Assembly (NCBI GenBank): GCA_946480695.1 | Contig: CAMLKG010000025.1 | Span: 1 to 64,000 of the forward strand | From: an uncultured Cellvibrio sp. | Lineage (GTDB): Bacteria > Pseudomonadota > Gammaproteobacteria > Pseudomonadales > Cellvibrionaceae | DNA: 64,000 nt | Reading direction: 5' to 3' | In this document: piece after piece, positions 37,322-48,800 of the stretch | How the letters are laid out: each line of letters opens with the position of its first letter | How positions within the stretch are numbered: position 1 is the first letter of the stretch | Position numbers and translations under genes: made by a program | Notes under the pieces: generated by a model | What the model saw: only the letters and a program-made list of their open reading frames with translations | Told to the model about the DNA's origin: nothing | The model's database searches: none

Positions 37322-38251
37322 ATGAAACCTACGGCCTGGCTATTCCCGGGGCACGGGAGCCAATATACAGGGATGGGGCGTGGCTTTGCTTTTGAACACG
37401 AAAAAATCGCACGCATTTTCCTGATTGCAGAAGCATTAAGTGAACAGCCTTTACGACAAATATCCAAAAATGGAAGTGCAGAGCAATTACAGCAACCGAT
37501 TGTTTTAGAACCGCTGTTAACTGCATTTGCGATCAGCTATGCCTATCTCCTCCGGGAAAATAATTGTCAACCCGGCGCGGTTGCCGGATATAGCGCCGGT
37601 ATTCTTCCCGCCCTTTACTGTGCTGATTGTATTGGGCTTGAAGACGCAATTAAAATTTCGGTAGCGCGCGGAAAATTGCTCGCTGATTTAAGCCTGGAAT
37701 GCCGGGGGCAGATTATTACGTTATCCGGTACAAATAAAAAATCACTGGTTTCATTTCTCGCATCATCACCCCACGCTTCCGTACTGGAAATTGCGGGATG
37801 GAATACAGATAACTGTATCAGTGTTGTGGGCCCTGTGGATGCGATTTCGGAGGTTGCCCTGCTCGCCAACCGACAGAATATCAAAGCCACACAGGTTGCA
37901 ACTGCGGGAGCCTGGCATAGTTTTTCCGCTGGCGGGAAATATCATCAATTCCTGGAATCATTTTCCTCTATAAAGTTTTCAAAACCCAAAATACCGTTTT
38001 ACAGCAGCGTTACTGGCTGCAAAGAATCCTGTACCCGAAAAATTGCCATGCAGCTAGCGTCACAGGTACATATGCCTGTGATGTGGCAGGCAGCGCTGGC
38101 CAATATGGAAGCGAATGAATCCATTCAGGATTACCTCGAGGTCGGCTGCGGCATGAGCCTTAAAACCATGCACAGACCTGCCGGCAGTAAATCCCTTAAC
38201 CCCCCTACCTTTAAAAATATCTACGCTTACATCGGAGCAACTTATGCGTAA
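37322..38251 (+). CDS. Discrete malonyl-type acyltransferase (trans-AT candidate)
   Basis: A 309-residue free-standing acyltransferase of the FabD/PKS-AT fold. FPGHGSQYTGMG (residues 8-19) is a form of the oxyanion-loop motif, the nucleophile is Ser91 in AGYSAG, and His199 in GAWHSFS supplies the catalytic His. It could load an extender on carrier proteins in trans, or edit mis-loaded carriers. It heads the operon, with AAGGA ahead of the ATG, and overlaps the next gene by 8 bases. The second AT of the PKS at 42900 has lost its nucleophile, so a trans role for this enzyme is attractive but inferred. The lack of fatty-acid genes nearby argues against housekeeping FabD. Confidence 0.82.
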   Translation: MKPTAWLFPGHGSQYTGMGRGFAFEHEKIARIFLIAEALSEQPLRQISKNGSAEQLQQPIVLEPLLTAFAISYAYLLRENNCQPGAVAGYSAGILPALYCADCIGLEDAIKISVARGKLLADLSLECRGQIITLSGTNKKSLVSFLASSPHASVLEIAGWNTDNCISVVGPVDAISEVALLANRQNIKATQVATAGAWHSFSAGGKYHQFLESFSSIKFSKPKIPFYSSVTGCKESCTRKIAMQLASQVHMPVMWQAALANMEANESIQDYLEVGCGMSLKTMHRPAGSKSLNPPTFKNIYAYIGATYA

Positions 38252-39038
38252 AGAGAAATGGTTGATAGCACTTCTATTCAGCTTTGCAATGGGTAACACA
38301 CACGCAGAATTAAGGCCCGCTGATCCCTCGCTCAATGGTTACGGAATCGAAGCCAAACAAGATGAAATGCAGAGCCATTACGTAGGAGAAGTACGTCAAA
38401 TGACTTTGACGCTGATTAATGCCCAAGGCAAGGAATCAGTACGCAAACTGGTGTTTGAAGGATTTGAAGGCGTGGCGCGCCGGGACAAAACAAAAGTGAC
38501 GTTCACTTATCCTGCCGATATGAAAGGCGCTGCATTGTTAACCCACGAGAACGGTGAAGGTGATGATGACCAATGGTTATACCTTCCTGCGGTAAAACGC
38601 ACCAAACGAATTGCCTCATCAAATCAAAGCGGATCATTTATGGGTTCCGAATTTTCCTATGAGGATTTGGTGGTCCGTCAATTGGACAAATATAACTTTC
38701 GCTATTTGGGTGATGAAACCATCGAGGGTAAGGACTGTTTCGTAATAGAACGAATCCCCAAGAATAAGAAATCAGGTTATTCACGTGTGGTTCGCTGGCG
38801 TATGAAAGATAACCTGCAAGAATTGCGCACAGATTATTATGACCGCAAAGGTGACTTGCTGAAAACCCGCATGATGTACGGGCACCATTTAATTGATGGC
38901 TATTGGCGTGTTCAAAAAATCGAAGTGACAAATGCGCAAACCAATAAAAAATCCACACTGACATTTGATGACGTAAAACTAAAAGTAAAAATACCTGAAG
39001 ACCATTTCAGCACCCAATCATTAGATAGCGCAATTTAA
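38244..39038 (+). CDS. Outer-membrane lipoprotein-sorting (LolA-like) periplasmic protein
   Basis: A 264-residue protein with a cleavable signal peptide (cut near NTHAEL) and a LolA-like half-barrel domain, a fold that carries lipids or lipoproteins across the periplasm. The core LLTHENGEGDDDQWLYLPAV, then KRIASSNQSGSFMGSEFSYEDLV, matches the C-terminal domain of the RND fusion at 6014-9163 almost segment by segment. It overlaps the upstream AT gene by 8 bases and precedes a barrel and an RND pump. It therefore most likely ferries the pathway product between pump and outer membrane. Confidence 0.85.
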   Translation: MRKEKWLIALLFSFAMGNTHAELRPADPSLNGYGIEAKQDEMQSHYVGEVRQMTLTLINAQGKESVRKLVFEGFEGVARRDKTKVTFTYPADMKGAALLTHENGEGDDDQWLYLPAVKRTKRIASSNQSGSFMGSEFSYEDLVVRQLDKYNFRYLGDETIEGKDCFVIERIPKNKKSGYSRVVRWRMKDNLQELRTDYYDRKGDLLKTRMMYGHHLIDGYWRVQKIEVTNAQTNKKSTLTFDDVKLKVKIPEDHFSTQSLDSAI

Positions 39039-39197
39039 AGGATTATGCCATTTAGAAATCATATGCCGGTGGAATTTCTTATCGCATACCGCAATTGCCA
39101 ATTCGTTGGTAGCGCAAATGCGTTACTGGAACATCAACAAAACAATTGCCTGGTAGCAGGTATTATTAACTGATTTGTAAAAAAACAAGGTTATCGT

Positions 39198-40409
39198 GTG
39201 CACCATAAAGTCTTATATCCAGTAACTGTTCTGGCTTTCAGCTTTCCACTGGAAACCTTGGCAACTGAACAATTGAATTGGCGTGGGTTTGCGGAATTAA
39301 ATTACGACAGGTTTCCTCAATTTACGGGAAGTAATAATGGTAATGAATATACCAATCCCAGGCAAACACACGAATCCGGTACCGGCAAGCTTCAACTGGA
39401 AACAGGTTATTCACTGAAAAATTCAGGATTAAGTTTTAACAGTCGGGTGTATATCCGCTATGACACTGAAAATTCCGACAAGAATGATGAGCGCTTCGAT
39501 GAACTCTGGCTGCAATATTCATTGCCCGCGTGGGATATAAGGATAGGAAACCAGCTTGTAACCTGGGGCAGTGTGGAAAGCGTGAGTCCGCTTGATGTAA
39601 TAAATCCACGCGATTACGAAGAGGATATTGTTGAACCGATAAAAATAGGTACGCCAACGCTTCGTGGCCGACGACGTTTTGCCAACAGCGAGTTTACCTT
39701 TTACTGGCTTCCTTATTACCAGCCGTCCATTTATGTAGGGCCACAATCTTACTACGCCATAGGAGGTGGGTTGCCAAATGATTATCCCGAATCGGAATGG
39801 CGCAACAACCAATATGCCGCGCGGTATTTTTTTAACGGTGATGGTTATGACGTAGGCATTAGCTATCTTGACGCCTATGAACGGAATGCCGGGTTTGATT
39901 TGGACGAACCCACGCAACGCATGGTTGGCACCACCTACCAATCCAAACGTGTAGGTGTTGAGGCAACCTATACATTGGATGAACTGATACTCAAAACCGA
40001 GATTGTTTACCGTACCAGCGACGAATTGGATAACGAGAATACCTTGCTTTACGCGCTCGGTGCCGAGTACACCGCCAGCTCATTGATAGCCCATTCGGAC
40101 CTGACCATTTTTGCAGAATATTTAGCGGCATCATCCAACGCGCACGATTTGGAATTAATGCAAGATGATATTTTTTTGGCGGCCCGCTGGGCATTTAACG
40201 ATTTGTACCAACAGCGCTTGCAACTGGGTTACTTCATGGACCTGGATAATACCTCCGCGTATGCCTTGCGTGCGGAATACAAAATCAGCCCCGTAGAAAG
40301 TTGGGATGTGGGATTGCGCTATACAGCAACACGGCATTACTACCCAAGCCCCGAACACATGGAAAGTGATACCAGTGTTTACCGATTATTTTTACGAGTT
40401 TCGTTTTAG
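39198..40409 (+). CDS. Outer-membrane beta-barrel protein (DUF1302-like)
   Basis: A 403-residue outer-membrane protein. It begins at a GTG with AAGG upstream, has a signal peptide (cut near ETLATEQ), many amphipathic strands, and a C-terminal VYRLFLRVSF ending in Phe as barrels normally do. The segment WDIRIGNQLVTWGSVESVSP followed by LDVINPRDYEED is the conserved heart of DUF1302-like porins and parallels the barrel at 9163. It sits between the LolA-like and RND genes, so it is likely the outer-membrane component of the export route. Confidence 0.78.
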   Translation: MHHKVLYPVTVLAFSFPLETLATEQLNWRGFAELNYDRFPQFTGSNNGNEYTNPRQTHESGTGKLQLETGYSLKNSGLSFNSRVYIRYDTENSDKNDERFDELWLQYSLPAWDIRIGNQLVTWGSVESVSPLDVINPRDYEEDIVEPIKIGTPTLRGRRRFANSEFTFYWLPYYQPSIYVGPQSYYAIGGGLPNDYPESEWRNNQYAARYFFNGDGYDVGISYLDAYERNAGFDLDEPTQRMVGTTYQSKRVGVEATYTLDELILKTEIVYRTSDELDNENTLLYALGAEYTASSLIAHSDLTIFAEYLAASSNAHDLELMQDDIFLAARWAFNDLYQQRLQLGYFMDLDNTSAYALRAEYKISPVESWDVGLRYTATRHYYPSPEHMESDTSVYRLFLRVSF

Positions 40410-40462
40410 GTTGAATCGCTAACGAATGGCCGGGACACATCAAATTATTGAATAGGTTTGTT

Positions 40463-42850
40463 ATGAATAGAAATAAATTTATTGATAATTATGCTGATTG
40501 GATAATTAAAAATCGCATAATCGTAATCATTGTTACCTTGCTCATCGCTTTCGGTATTTCAAGCCATGCCGGAAAAATCAGCTTTGATACCAACTATAAA
40601 ATCTGGTTTGAAAAGGACGACCCCTACCTGGCCCAGCACGAGGAATTCCTGAAGGAGTTCGGGAATGATGACAATTTCGTTGTTGGCTTCGAAGATCCGC
40701 AAGGAATCCTTCGCCCTGAAGCGATTGAATCCATACAGCGATTAACCGAAAAACTCTGGCTGGTTCGCGGGGTTATCAGGGTTGATTCGATTTCCAATTA
40801 CCAGGCTGTGCGTGCAACTGAAGATGGATTATCCATTACCGATCTATTTCCAACAGACCAGGAAATTACACCGGAGGCCATGGAGAAGGCTAAACGTTAT
40901 ATAGATTCCGATCCCTTGATTGTGGGATCACTGATTAGCACCAATAAAAAAGTCGGGATTATCCGCGGTAAATTTGCTCCTAACGCGATTAATCCGGAGT
41001 TACCTGCGGCGGTTTATACACAGATGCAGGAAATTCTCGCAGAAGAAAAAGCGCTGACCGGCTATGAATACCATATCGCCGGAGGCCCGATTACCGACGT
41101 TGCATTTGACCAGGTTGCCCAGGGTGATATGGGCACATTAATGCCCATTTTATTATTGGTAATGATCGGAATACTGACGCTGATGTTTTTCTCATTTTGG
41201 GCGGTCACCATTCCATTATTTGTTGCGATCCTCACCATAGCTTCAACCATGGGTGTCAGCGGCTTCCTCGGTTTCAAACTGGATGCGGTAACCGCATCCT
41301 CCCCACAATTGTTGCTCGGTATTACCGTAGCAACTGTCATGCATCTGCTCTCGACATTTTTCGATTGCCGTCGAGCCGGTTTAACATCAAAAAAAGCAGC
41401 TGAGGAAGCCATTAAAGACAATATGGTTCCCATACTGTTAACCAACCTGGCAACAACACTGGGCTTCAGCAGTTTTATGATTGGCAATATTGTTCCGGTT
41501 ACCTTGCTCGGGTTTATGGCCTGTGTAGGGTCCATTTTCCTTACGTTCCTATCGCTCACACTCGTGCCGGCCATACTCAGTTATTACCCGTCTAAATTAC
41601 GCGCGTCCCCCATTGCGATGATGGGATTGTCCACCAAATTGCGCAATATCGGTGCCTGGTCTGTTGCGCGTCCCAAAGCGACAATTATGAGCTGGTCAAT
41701 CATTATTGTTGCAGCAGCAGCCTTGATACCGAGCGTTAAGGTAGACTCCAACCCAACGCTCTATTTCAAAGAAGGTTATTGGTTTCGCGACGCTATTAAT
41801 TTTATGGAACAAAAGGGATCGGGTGGAGCCGTGTATGAAATCGTTGTGCGTGGCAATGGTGAGGATGCCATTAAAACAGCGGAATACATGCAAGACCTGG
41901 AAAAATTAACCCGCTATCTGGAAAAAGAATCACCTGGCGATTTCAGGAGCGTCTATTCGCTCTCCACCATTGTGAAAAATATTAATAGGTCTATGCATGG
42001 TGATGACCCACAGCACCATACCTTACCAACGGATGCAGCAACCATTGCGCAATATTTACTGCTGTATTCCTTGTCAGTACCTGTGGGACAAGACTTGAAT
42101 GACCGCATGAATGTCGATAGTTCCGCATCGCGAATTACAGTGGTAAGGCCTTTAGTCTCCACCAAGCGCAGCCGCGAAATCATTGACTCGATTTCGACAT
42201 GGGCCACTGCAAATCTAACGCATGTAAAAATTGAATTCACCGGCCGCGATGTGCTCTACACCAATATGGGCAACAACCTCACTGACAGCATGCTCAGTTC
42301 AATTATTTACGACATCCTGGTTGTAATTCCGCTGTTGTTGTTGATGTTCCGTTCAAAAACTGCCGGGGTGGTCAGCGTGTTTGCCAATGTGGGCCCCTTA
42401 ATTATTGTGGTGGGATTCATGGGGCTATCCGGCATTATGTTGGATGTAGGAACCCTAATGGTCGCCTGTCTGGGTTTGGGAATTGCCGTGGATGATACGG
42501 TTCATTTGCTCTCGCACTATTACAAGTATCGCGCGCTAAACCAACCGGCAAAAACCGCAACGCTCAATACCATTCAACATATTGGTGCACCGGCGACCAT
42601 GACCACCGTTACGCTGATGTGTTCCTTCCTGGTATTTATGATGGCGGATTTCAATCCCAATTTTTATTTCGGCCTTCTCATCAGCATGATCATATTCCTT
42701 GCCTTGGTAGCAGACTTGACCCTGACTCCATCCCTGCTTACCTGGCTGGATGGAAAAGAGAAAGCAACGAGTAATGACGCAACAGGTGGGGAAATTCAGC
42801 AACAGGTATTGCAGCAAACAGACAACGGCAAGCTCGCCGAATCCACCTGA
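40463..42850 (+). CDS. RND/MMPL-family exporter
   Basis: A 795-residue inner-membrane transporter with two membrane bundles of the MMPL type (first about residues 215-385, second about 620-775) and two large periplasmic loops. GLGIAVDDTVHLLSHYYKYR in the second bundle is a typical RND helix. The reading frame extends to a TTG at 40448, but the ATG at 40463 follows AATAGG at a good distance and is preferred. It corresponds to the transporter part of the fusion at 6014; here the LolA-like domain is a separate protein. It lies 49 bases before the PKS gene. Confidence 0.9.
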   Translation: MNRNKFIDNYADWIIKNRIIVIIVTLLIAFGISSHAGKISFDTNYKIWFEKDDPYLAQHEEFLKEFGNDDNFVVGFEDPQGILRPEAIESIQRLTEKLWLVRGVIRVDSISNYQAVRATEDGLSITDLFPTDQEITPEAMEKAKRYIDSDPLIVGSLISTNKKVGIIRGKFAPNAINPELPAAVYTQMQEILAEEKALTGYEYHIAGGPITDVAFDQVAQGDMGTLMPILLLVMIGILTLMFFSFWAVTIPLFVAILTIASTMGVSGFLGFKLDAVTASSPQLLLGITVATVMHLLSTFFDCRRAGLTSKKAAEEAIKDNMVPILLTNLATTLGFSSFMIGNIVPVTLLGFMACVGSIFLTFLSLTLVPAILSYYPSKLRASPIAMMGLSTKLRNIGAWSVARPKATIMSWSIIIVAAAALIPSVKVDSNPTLYFKEGYWFRDAINFMEQKGSGGAVYEIVVRGNGEDAIKTAEYMQDLEKLTRYLEKESPGDFRSVYSLSTIVKNINRSMHGDDPQHHTLPTDAATIAQYLLLYSLSVPVGQDLNDRMNVDSSASRITVVRPLVSTKRSREIIDSISTWATANLTHVKIEFTGRDVLYTNMGNNLTDSMLSSIIYDILVVIPLLLLMFRSKTAGVVSVFANVGPLIIVVGFMGLSGIMLDVGTLMVACLGLGIAVDDTVHLLSHYYKYRALNQPAKTATLNTIQHIGAPATMTTVTLMCSFLVFMMADFNPNFYFGLLISMIIFLALVADLTLTPSLLTWLDGKEKATSNDATGGEIQQQVLQQTDNGKLAEST

Positions 42851-42899
42851 TTTTCATTACCCTAACCACTCCCCATTAATTTCGAAGGGTTATTAAGAA

Positions 42900-45800
42900 A
42901 TGGGAAAGAAACCAGTTAACGGAAATAAAGAAAAAAATGTGCGCAAGCGTAAAAGTGAAACGACTTCTACCGTGATGGCGCACATTATTGGTGAACCACT
43001 GAAAGGCATACTGAACCCGCAAGGCTCGCTCGCGGATATATTGCTGAAAGCGACAAACACCGACGAAAAAATAATTTTTGTGCACTCGGACGGTACAGAA
43101 AACCCGGTTTCCTATCGGGACCTGCTCCAGGTCGCCACAACAAGGTTAGGCGGCTTACGTAAAAAAAATATGCCGGTAAATCAACCGGTCGTTCTGGTGT
43201 TTAATGAAAGCTTCGATTTTGTAGTGACTTTCTGGGCATGCATCCTGGGGGGTTATATCCCGGTTCCCATGGCTTATCCAACGTCATTTACCAGCGACAA
43301 TGCCACCTTGACCAAATTGATAGGTACCTGGCATCAACTCGGACGCCCGGCTATCGTTACCGACCATACTTTTTGCGAAAAACTGGAGGATATCCGCGCA
43401 TTAACGCAAGAACCCTTGTTGGACGCCTGGCTGGAAAAGTCACTGGATATGCCGCAACAAAATATCCGGCTCTCGCCAACCAATTGCGATGACATCGCCT
43501 TAATTCAATACAGCTCGGGCAGTACCGGGGCGCCCAAAGGCGTTGCGCTTTCCCATAAAAATCTTATTACCAACATAGAAGCCATGATGATCAGTTGTGG
43601 CTGGGTAAGCGGTGAAAAATTTATTTCATGGATGCCCTATAGCCACGACATGGGATTAATCGGACTACACCTGTTCCCGATGGCCTGTGTGACCACTCAA
43701 ATTAATTTAACACCGCAAACGTTTGTAAGACGTCCCCTGCTTTGGCTGGAGAAAATTGCTGAACACAAAGCAGCGCACACAGGCTCACCGAATTTCGGTT
43801 ATCGCCTGGTGTTGGATCGTATTACCAGCAAGCATTTGGAAAAACTGGATTTATCCTGTCTGCGCAAGCTCTATAACGGTGCCGAGCCTATTTCTGTGCC
43901 GTTAATGCGCGAATTTATCGAGACATTGAAGCCATGCGGGTTCAAGGCCTCCACCATGTACCCTGTCTACGGCATGGCTGAAGCGAGCCTGGCGGTTAGC
44001 TTCCCACCATCAGATTCAGAACCGCTGGTCCATTCCATTTTGCGCACCAGGATTGCAGCAGAATCCTATATCGACTATGTCGATGAGTCTGTTGATGGCA
44101 GTATGTTGGTGGTGGATGAAGGATTTCCGGTCAATGCCATTGAAATTCGCATTGTGGATGAAAACGGAAACCTGTTGCCAGAGGGCCAGGTAGGCCATAT
44201 ACAAATTGCGGGCGATAATGTCACGCGTGGTTATTTTAATAACGAGGCTGCCAACCGGGAATGTTTCGATGGCAAATGGTTAAAAACCGGTGACTTGGGA
44301 TTCATCCGTAACAAGCGTTTGAGCGTAACCGGGCGAGCCAAGGATATTGTTATCGTTAATGGCCAAAAATATTTTGCTTACGATATGGAATTTTGCGCGG
44401 GGCAATACCCGGGATTAACACCGACGAAAATTGCTGTGTGCGGTTGGCATGACCCTGCCTCAAAGCGTGAAAAAATTGTCCTCTTTGCGATTACCAAAGG
44501 CATCGCGGGTGACCGGAAAAAATTGCGCGATCTGTTTGCTGAAGTTTGGAAAGGTATTAATGATGTCTTTTCCATTGCGTTGGATTGCATAGTGGCGGTT
44601 AAAAATATTCCACGGACAACCAGCGGCAAGTTGCAGCGCTACCAACTGCGTGAAGCGTTTATTACCGGTGAATTCCCCGCGGAACATTGTTTTTTTGCCG
44701 ATGAGTTCCTTGCAACTCCTCCGGTCCCCACAGCGCAGCTACAGGATGCCGTTACCGGTACGAAAAGCCTGAACGACATTAGCGAGTTGGTACATGCCTG
44801 CTGGGCATCTGTACTCGGGTACCCCAGAACTTCCTTTACGCAGGACGATCATTTCAGGAGTTTGGGCGGTACATCCATTAAAGCGGTCCAGCTATTGGGC
44901 CTGTTGGAAGAAACATTTGCCACGCGCTTGAGTCACGAGTTTTTGTTGCAATGCAGAAATATTCGTGAAATGTCAGCGTACCTATTCAATCACCTGGCGA
45001 GGGACAATCATGCGGATATTGCAGAAACGCATGTTTCCACCAATGTTGCTGGCCATGAGGAAGATATAGCCATCATCAGCATGGCGTGCCGGTTTCCTGA
45101 TGCCAATTCCCCGGACGATTTTTGGGAGAACCTGCTACAGGGTCGCGATTCGATTAAGGATATTCCCGTTGATCGCTGGAACGCGGAATTATTTTTTGAA
45201 CAAGGTACAAAGGTTTCGCCGGGGAAGACCAATTCCCGCTGGGGTGGTTTTGTTGCACAGGCATTTGATTTTGATCCCGCATTTTTCAACATCCCGGAAG
45301 AGGAAGCGCGGATTATTGATCCGCAGCAACGCCTGTTCCTTCAGGCTTCCTGGGAAGCAATGGAAAACGCGGGCTACACCGGATCCCGTATTGAGGGCCG
45401 TAATGTGGGTGTGTTTGTCGGCGCAAGTCACAATAATTATATGGAGCACCAGGTCCATCGCGTCGACTACGAAAGACTCAAGCATTTTGCAAGCCTGGAA
45501 CAATTATCGGAAACGCAAAAAGCCTCGCTGTTAAGAGAGTGGAAAAATTGTTTTGGTGATGTCGAGATAGAAACCAATTCTGCCGTTAATAATATTTTAA
45601 ATATGATTGCCGCGCGGGTTTCGCATTTCCTGAATTTAAAAGGCCCAAGCCTGACCATAGACACGGCCTGTTCTTCTTCACTGGTTGCAATACACCTTGC
45701 GTGCGAAAGCCTGCGGCGCGGCGAATGCGAAATGGCAATTGCGGGTGGCATTAACCTTAACCTTACGCCAACACCCTATATTTTATTTTCCAAGGCCGGT

Positions 45801-48800
45801 GCCTTATCGCCGACTGGTAGCTGCAAGGTATTTGATGAATCCGCCGATGGATTTGTACCTGGCGAAGGCTTGGGGATAGTAGTGCTAAAACCCTTGTCCC
45901 GCGCAATTAACGATGGTGACCTTGTACATGCTGTTATAAAGCGCTCGTTCGTCAACAATGACGGGCGATCCCTGGGACTGATGGCACCTAACCCGGATGG
46001 ACAACGTGTTGCCATCGCCAGCGTCTATCAGGATGACAAAATACCCGCGAGCAGCATCCAATACCTGGAAGCGCATGGTACCGGAACGGTTATCGGCGAC
46101 CCCAGTGAAATGAGATCACTTTCGCAAGTATTTGCGGAAAAAAATGTTCCCGCTGCAAATTGCGTGGTCGGATCGGTAAAAGCCAATATCGGGCATTTAT
46201 TAAGTGCGGCCGGTGTCGCAAGTTTGATTAAATTGGTCATGGCATTGAAACATAAAAAAATGCCGCCCAGCTTGCACATTAAAACACCCAACCCGCAATT
46301 GAATTTACCCGGTACGGCATTTCGTTTACTCACTGAACCCAAAATGTGGGAAGCGCCAGCAACCGGAGCACGCCGTGGTGCGATCAATTCATTCGGGTTT
46401 GGTGGTACCAATTGCCACATGGTTGTTGAGGAAGCGATTACTACAATTCCATCCAATGAGCGCTTGCAAAGGCCGCTGCACTTGCTGTGCGTTTCCGCGC
46501 GAACGCAGGAGGAACTATTTAAACGTACAGGCAACCTTGCCGATTATCTTTTAAGGCATGCAGAAAATTTTTCCCTCACCGATATTTGTTTTTCGCAATA
46601 CAACCGCAGCAATCCGTTTTCACACCGGGCCGCATTTGTGGTCGAGGATCTTGAAGATGCGATCGGTCAATTGAACGGATTGACCGATTCATCGCCGGTA
46701 AAAACTGTGCCCCAATATACGCTTATGTTCACCGGCCAAGGTGCGCAATATGTCAATATGGCAAAGCAACTTTATGAAACCTTGCCGCAATACAAAAAAA
46801 TATTGGATGACTGCGCCGCTGCGTTTAATGACCATTTGGGGATGTCCATCATTTCCTGTATTTATGGAAACAAGGACACCAATTTATTGGCCCAAACCTG
46901 GTTAACGCAACCGCTGGTTTTCGCTATCGATTATTCGTTGGGAAAATTGTTGCTTGAATGGGGGTTAAAGCCTACGGCAATGCTTGGCCACAGTGTGGGC
47001 GAATACGCGGCCGCTTGCCTTGCAGGTGTGATGGGTTTGAGTGATGCAGCGCGCATTGTCGCCGCGCGCGGAAGATTGATGTACGCCCTTCCCGAAGGCG
47101 GCGGCATGCTGGCCGTGTTTGATTCGATGGAGTCGCTCGCAGCCACGCTCACACCATTTGAAAACCAGTTATGGTTTGCCGCGCACAATGGCAAACACCA
47201 GGTGATCGCAGGCAAATCCGATGCGCTGAAGATTTTGCAGGAGCAATTGCAACTGGCCGGAAAGGTTTGCAAGCCGCTACAGGTTTCCCACGCGTTCCAC
47301 ACCCCTTTGCTTGATCCCATGCTGGATGAATTTGAAAAAGTGTTGGGCAGCGTTCAATTTAATGCACCAACAATTCCATTGATTTCCAACATGGGTGGTA
47401 AATGGATAGACCAGCAAATACCCGACGCACGTTATTGGAAAGATCACGTATCGGCGCCGGTTTGCTTTGAACAAAGTATCAACCTGGCCGTTGACATGGG
47501 TATTACCGCATTTATTGAATGCGGACCGGACAAAGTCCTGGCAAACCTGACCAAAAGTTTTTTGGATCGACCGGAAATAAAAATATTTTCCTGCCTTGAT
47601 CGCAAACGTGGCGATTGGGATTCACTGCTCTCCACTATGGCAGGCCTATTCAAACAGGGAATTGAATGGGATTGGCATGCATTTGATGCGGATTTTTCCC
47701 CGAAAAGGCTTAGCTTACCGACCTATCCTTTTACTAATAAAACCTATCGTATCGAAACGAATGATCGCCAGGGCCCGGTTCAAGCGGAGCCGGCAACATT
47801 CCCTGCCGCGCGGGAAATTGTTAATGGAAATATCCCGGTAAAAGCAGAAATCCGGGCGAAGTTGCAGCATACATCCACTCGCGGGAATGCAGTTCCGTTT
47901 AGCTGGAACCAAACTATCAGTGAAATGATTGCGCGGCATTTGTCGATACCGGTCGACCAACTCGATTTATTTAAAAACTTTAACGACCTTGGAATGGATT
48001 CAGCCACTGCAGTGCGCTTGTCAGAAGAGCTGGCTGAATTGGTCCAGGAGCAACTATCGCCCACGCTATTGTTTGAATACCAATCCCCTTCTGCATTGGC
48101 TGATTATTTAAAAACTTGTTACGGGCAGTCGATTGCAGCCAAACCGCCGATAGAGCTACCCCTGCACACTGGCCACACAGCAAAAGAATTTGATGCAGGC
48201 TCCCAATACCGGGATCAGGATATTGCCATCATAGGTGTCGGTTTGCGTTTACCCGGTGCAAACAATATTGATGAGTTTTGGAAAATCCTTATCGAAGGCA
48301 AGACACAAATACGCGAGGTAAACCCGGAACAGTGGTCACTGGATGATTATTTCGGAAAGGCACAACTAAACCACACATCCTATTCAAAATGGGGAGCGTT
48401 TATCGAGCGCGCCTATGATTTTGATCCAATGTTTTTTGGTATTTCGCCACGCGAAGCGGAGGTTATGGACCCGCAGCAACGGTTGTTCCTTGAGGTTGCG
48501 TTTGAAGCATTGCAACAATCCGGTTACGGCGGCGAGTTCCGTACGCGCGACATAGGGATCTATGTCGGTTGCGAACAAAACCACTACGGCGAACATTTTA
48601 TTCTTCATCAGCGTTACCAGGCGCTTTGCAATCGTTTTAAGGAAGCGCCCTGGTTTAATGCGCTCAGTGAGGGCGATAAAGTTAATCTGCTGGAAACACT
48701 CAGGGACGTCATCAATCCGGCGGAACTAATTTCTGACGCGGTAGCGGGTAACGGTTTAAATGAAATTCCTGCGCGCGTCAGCCATTGGCTGGATCTGCGC

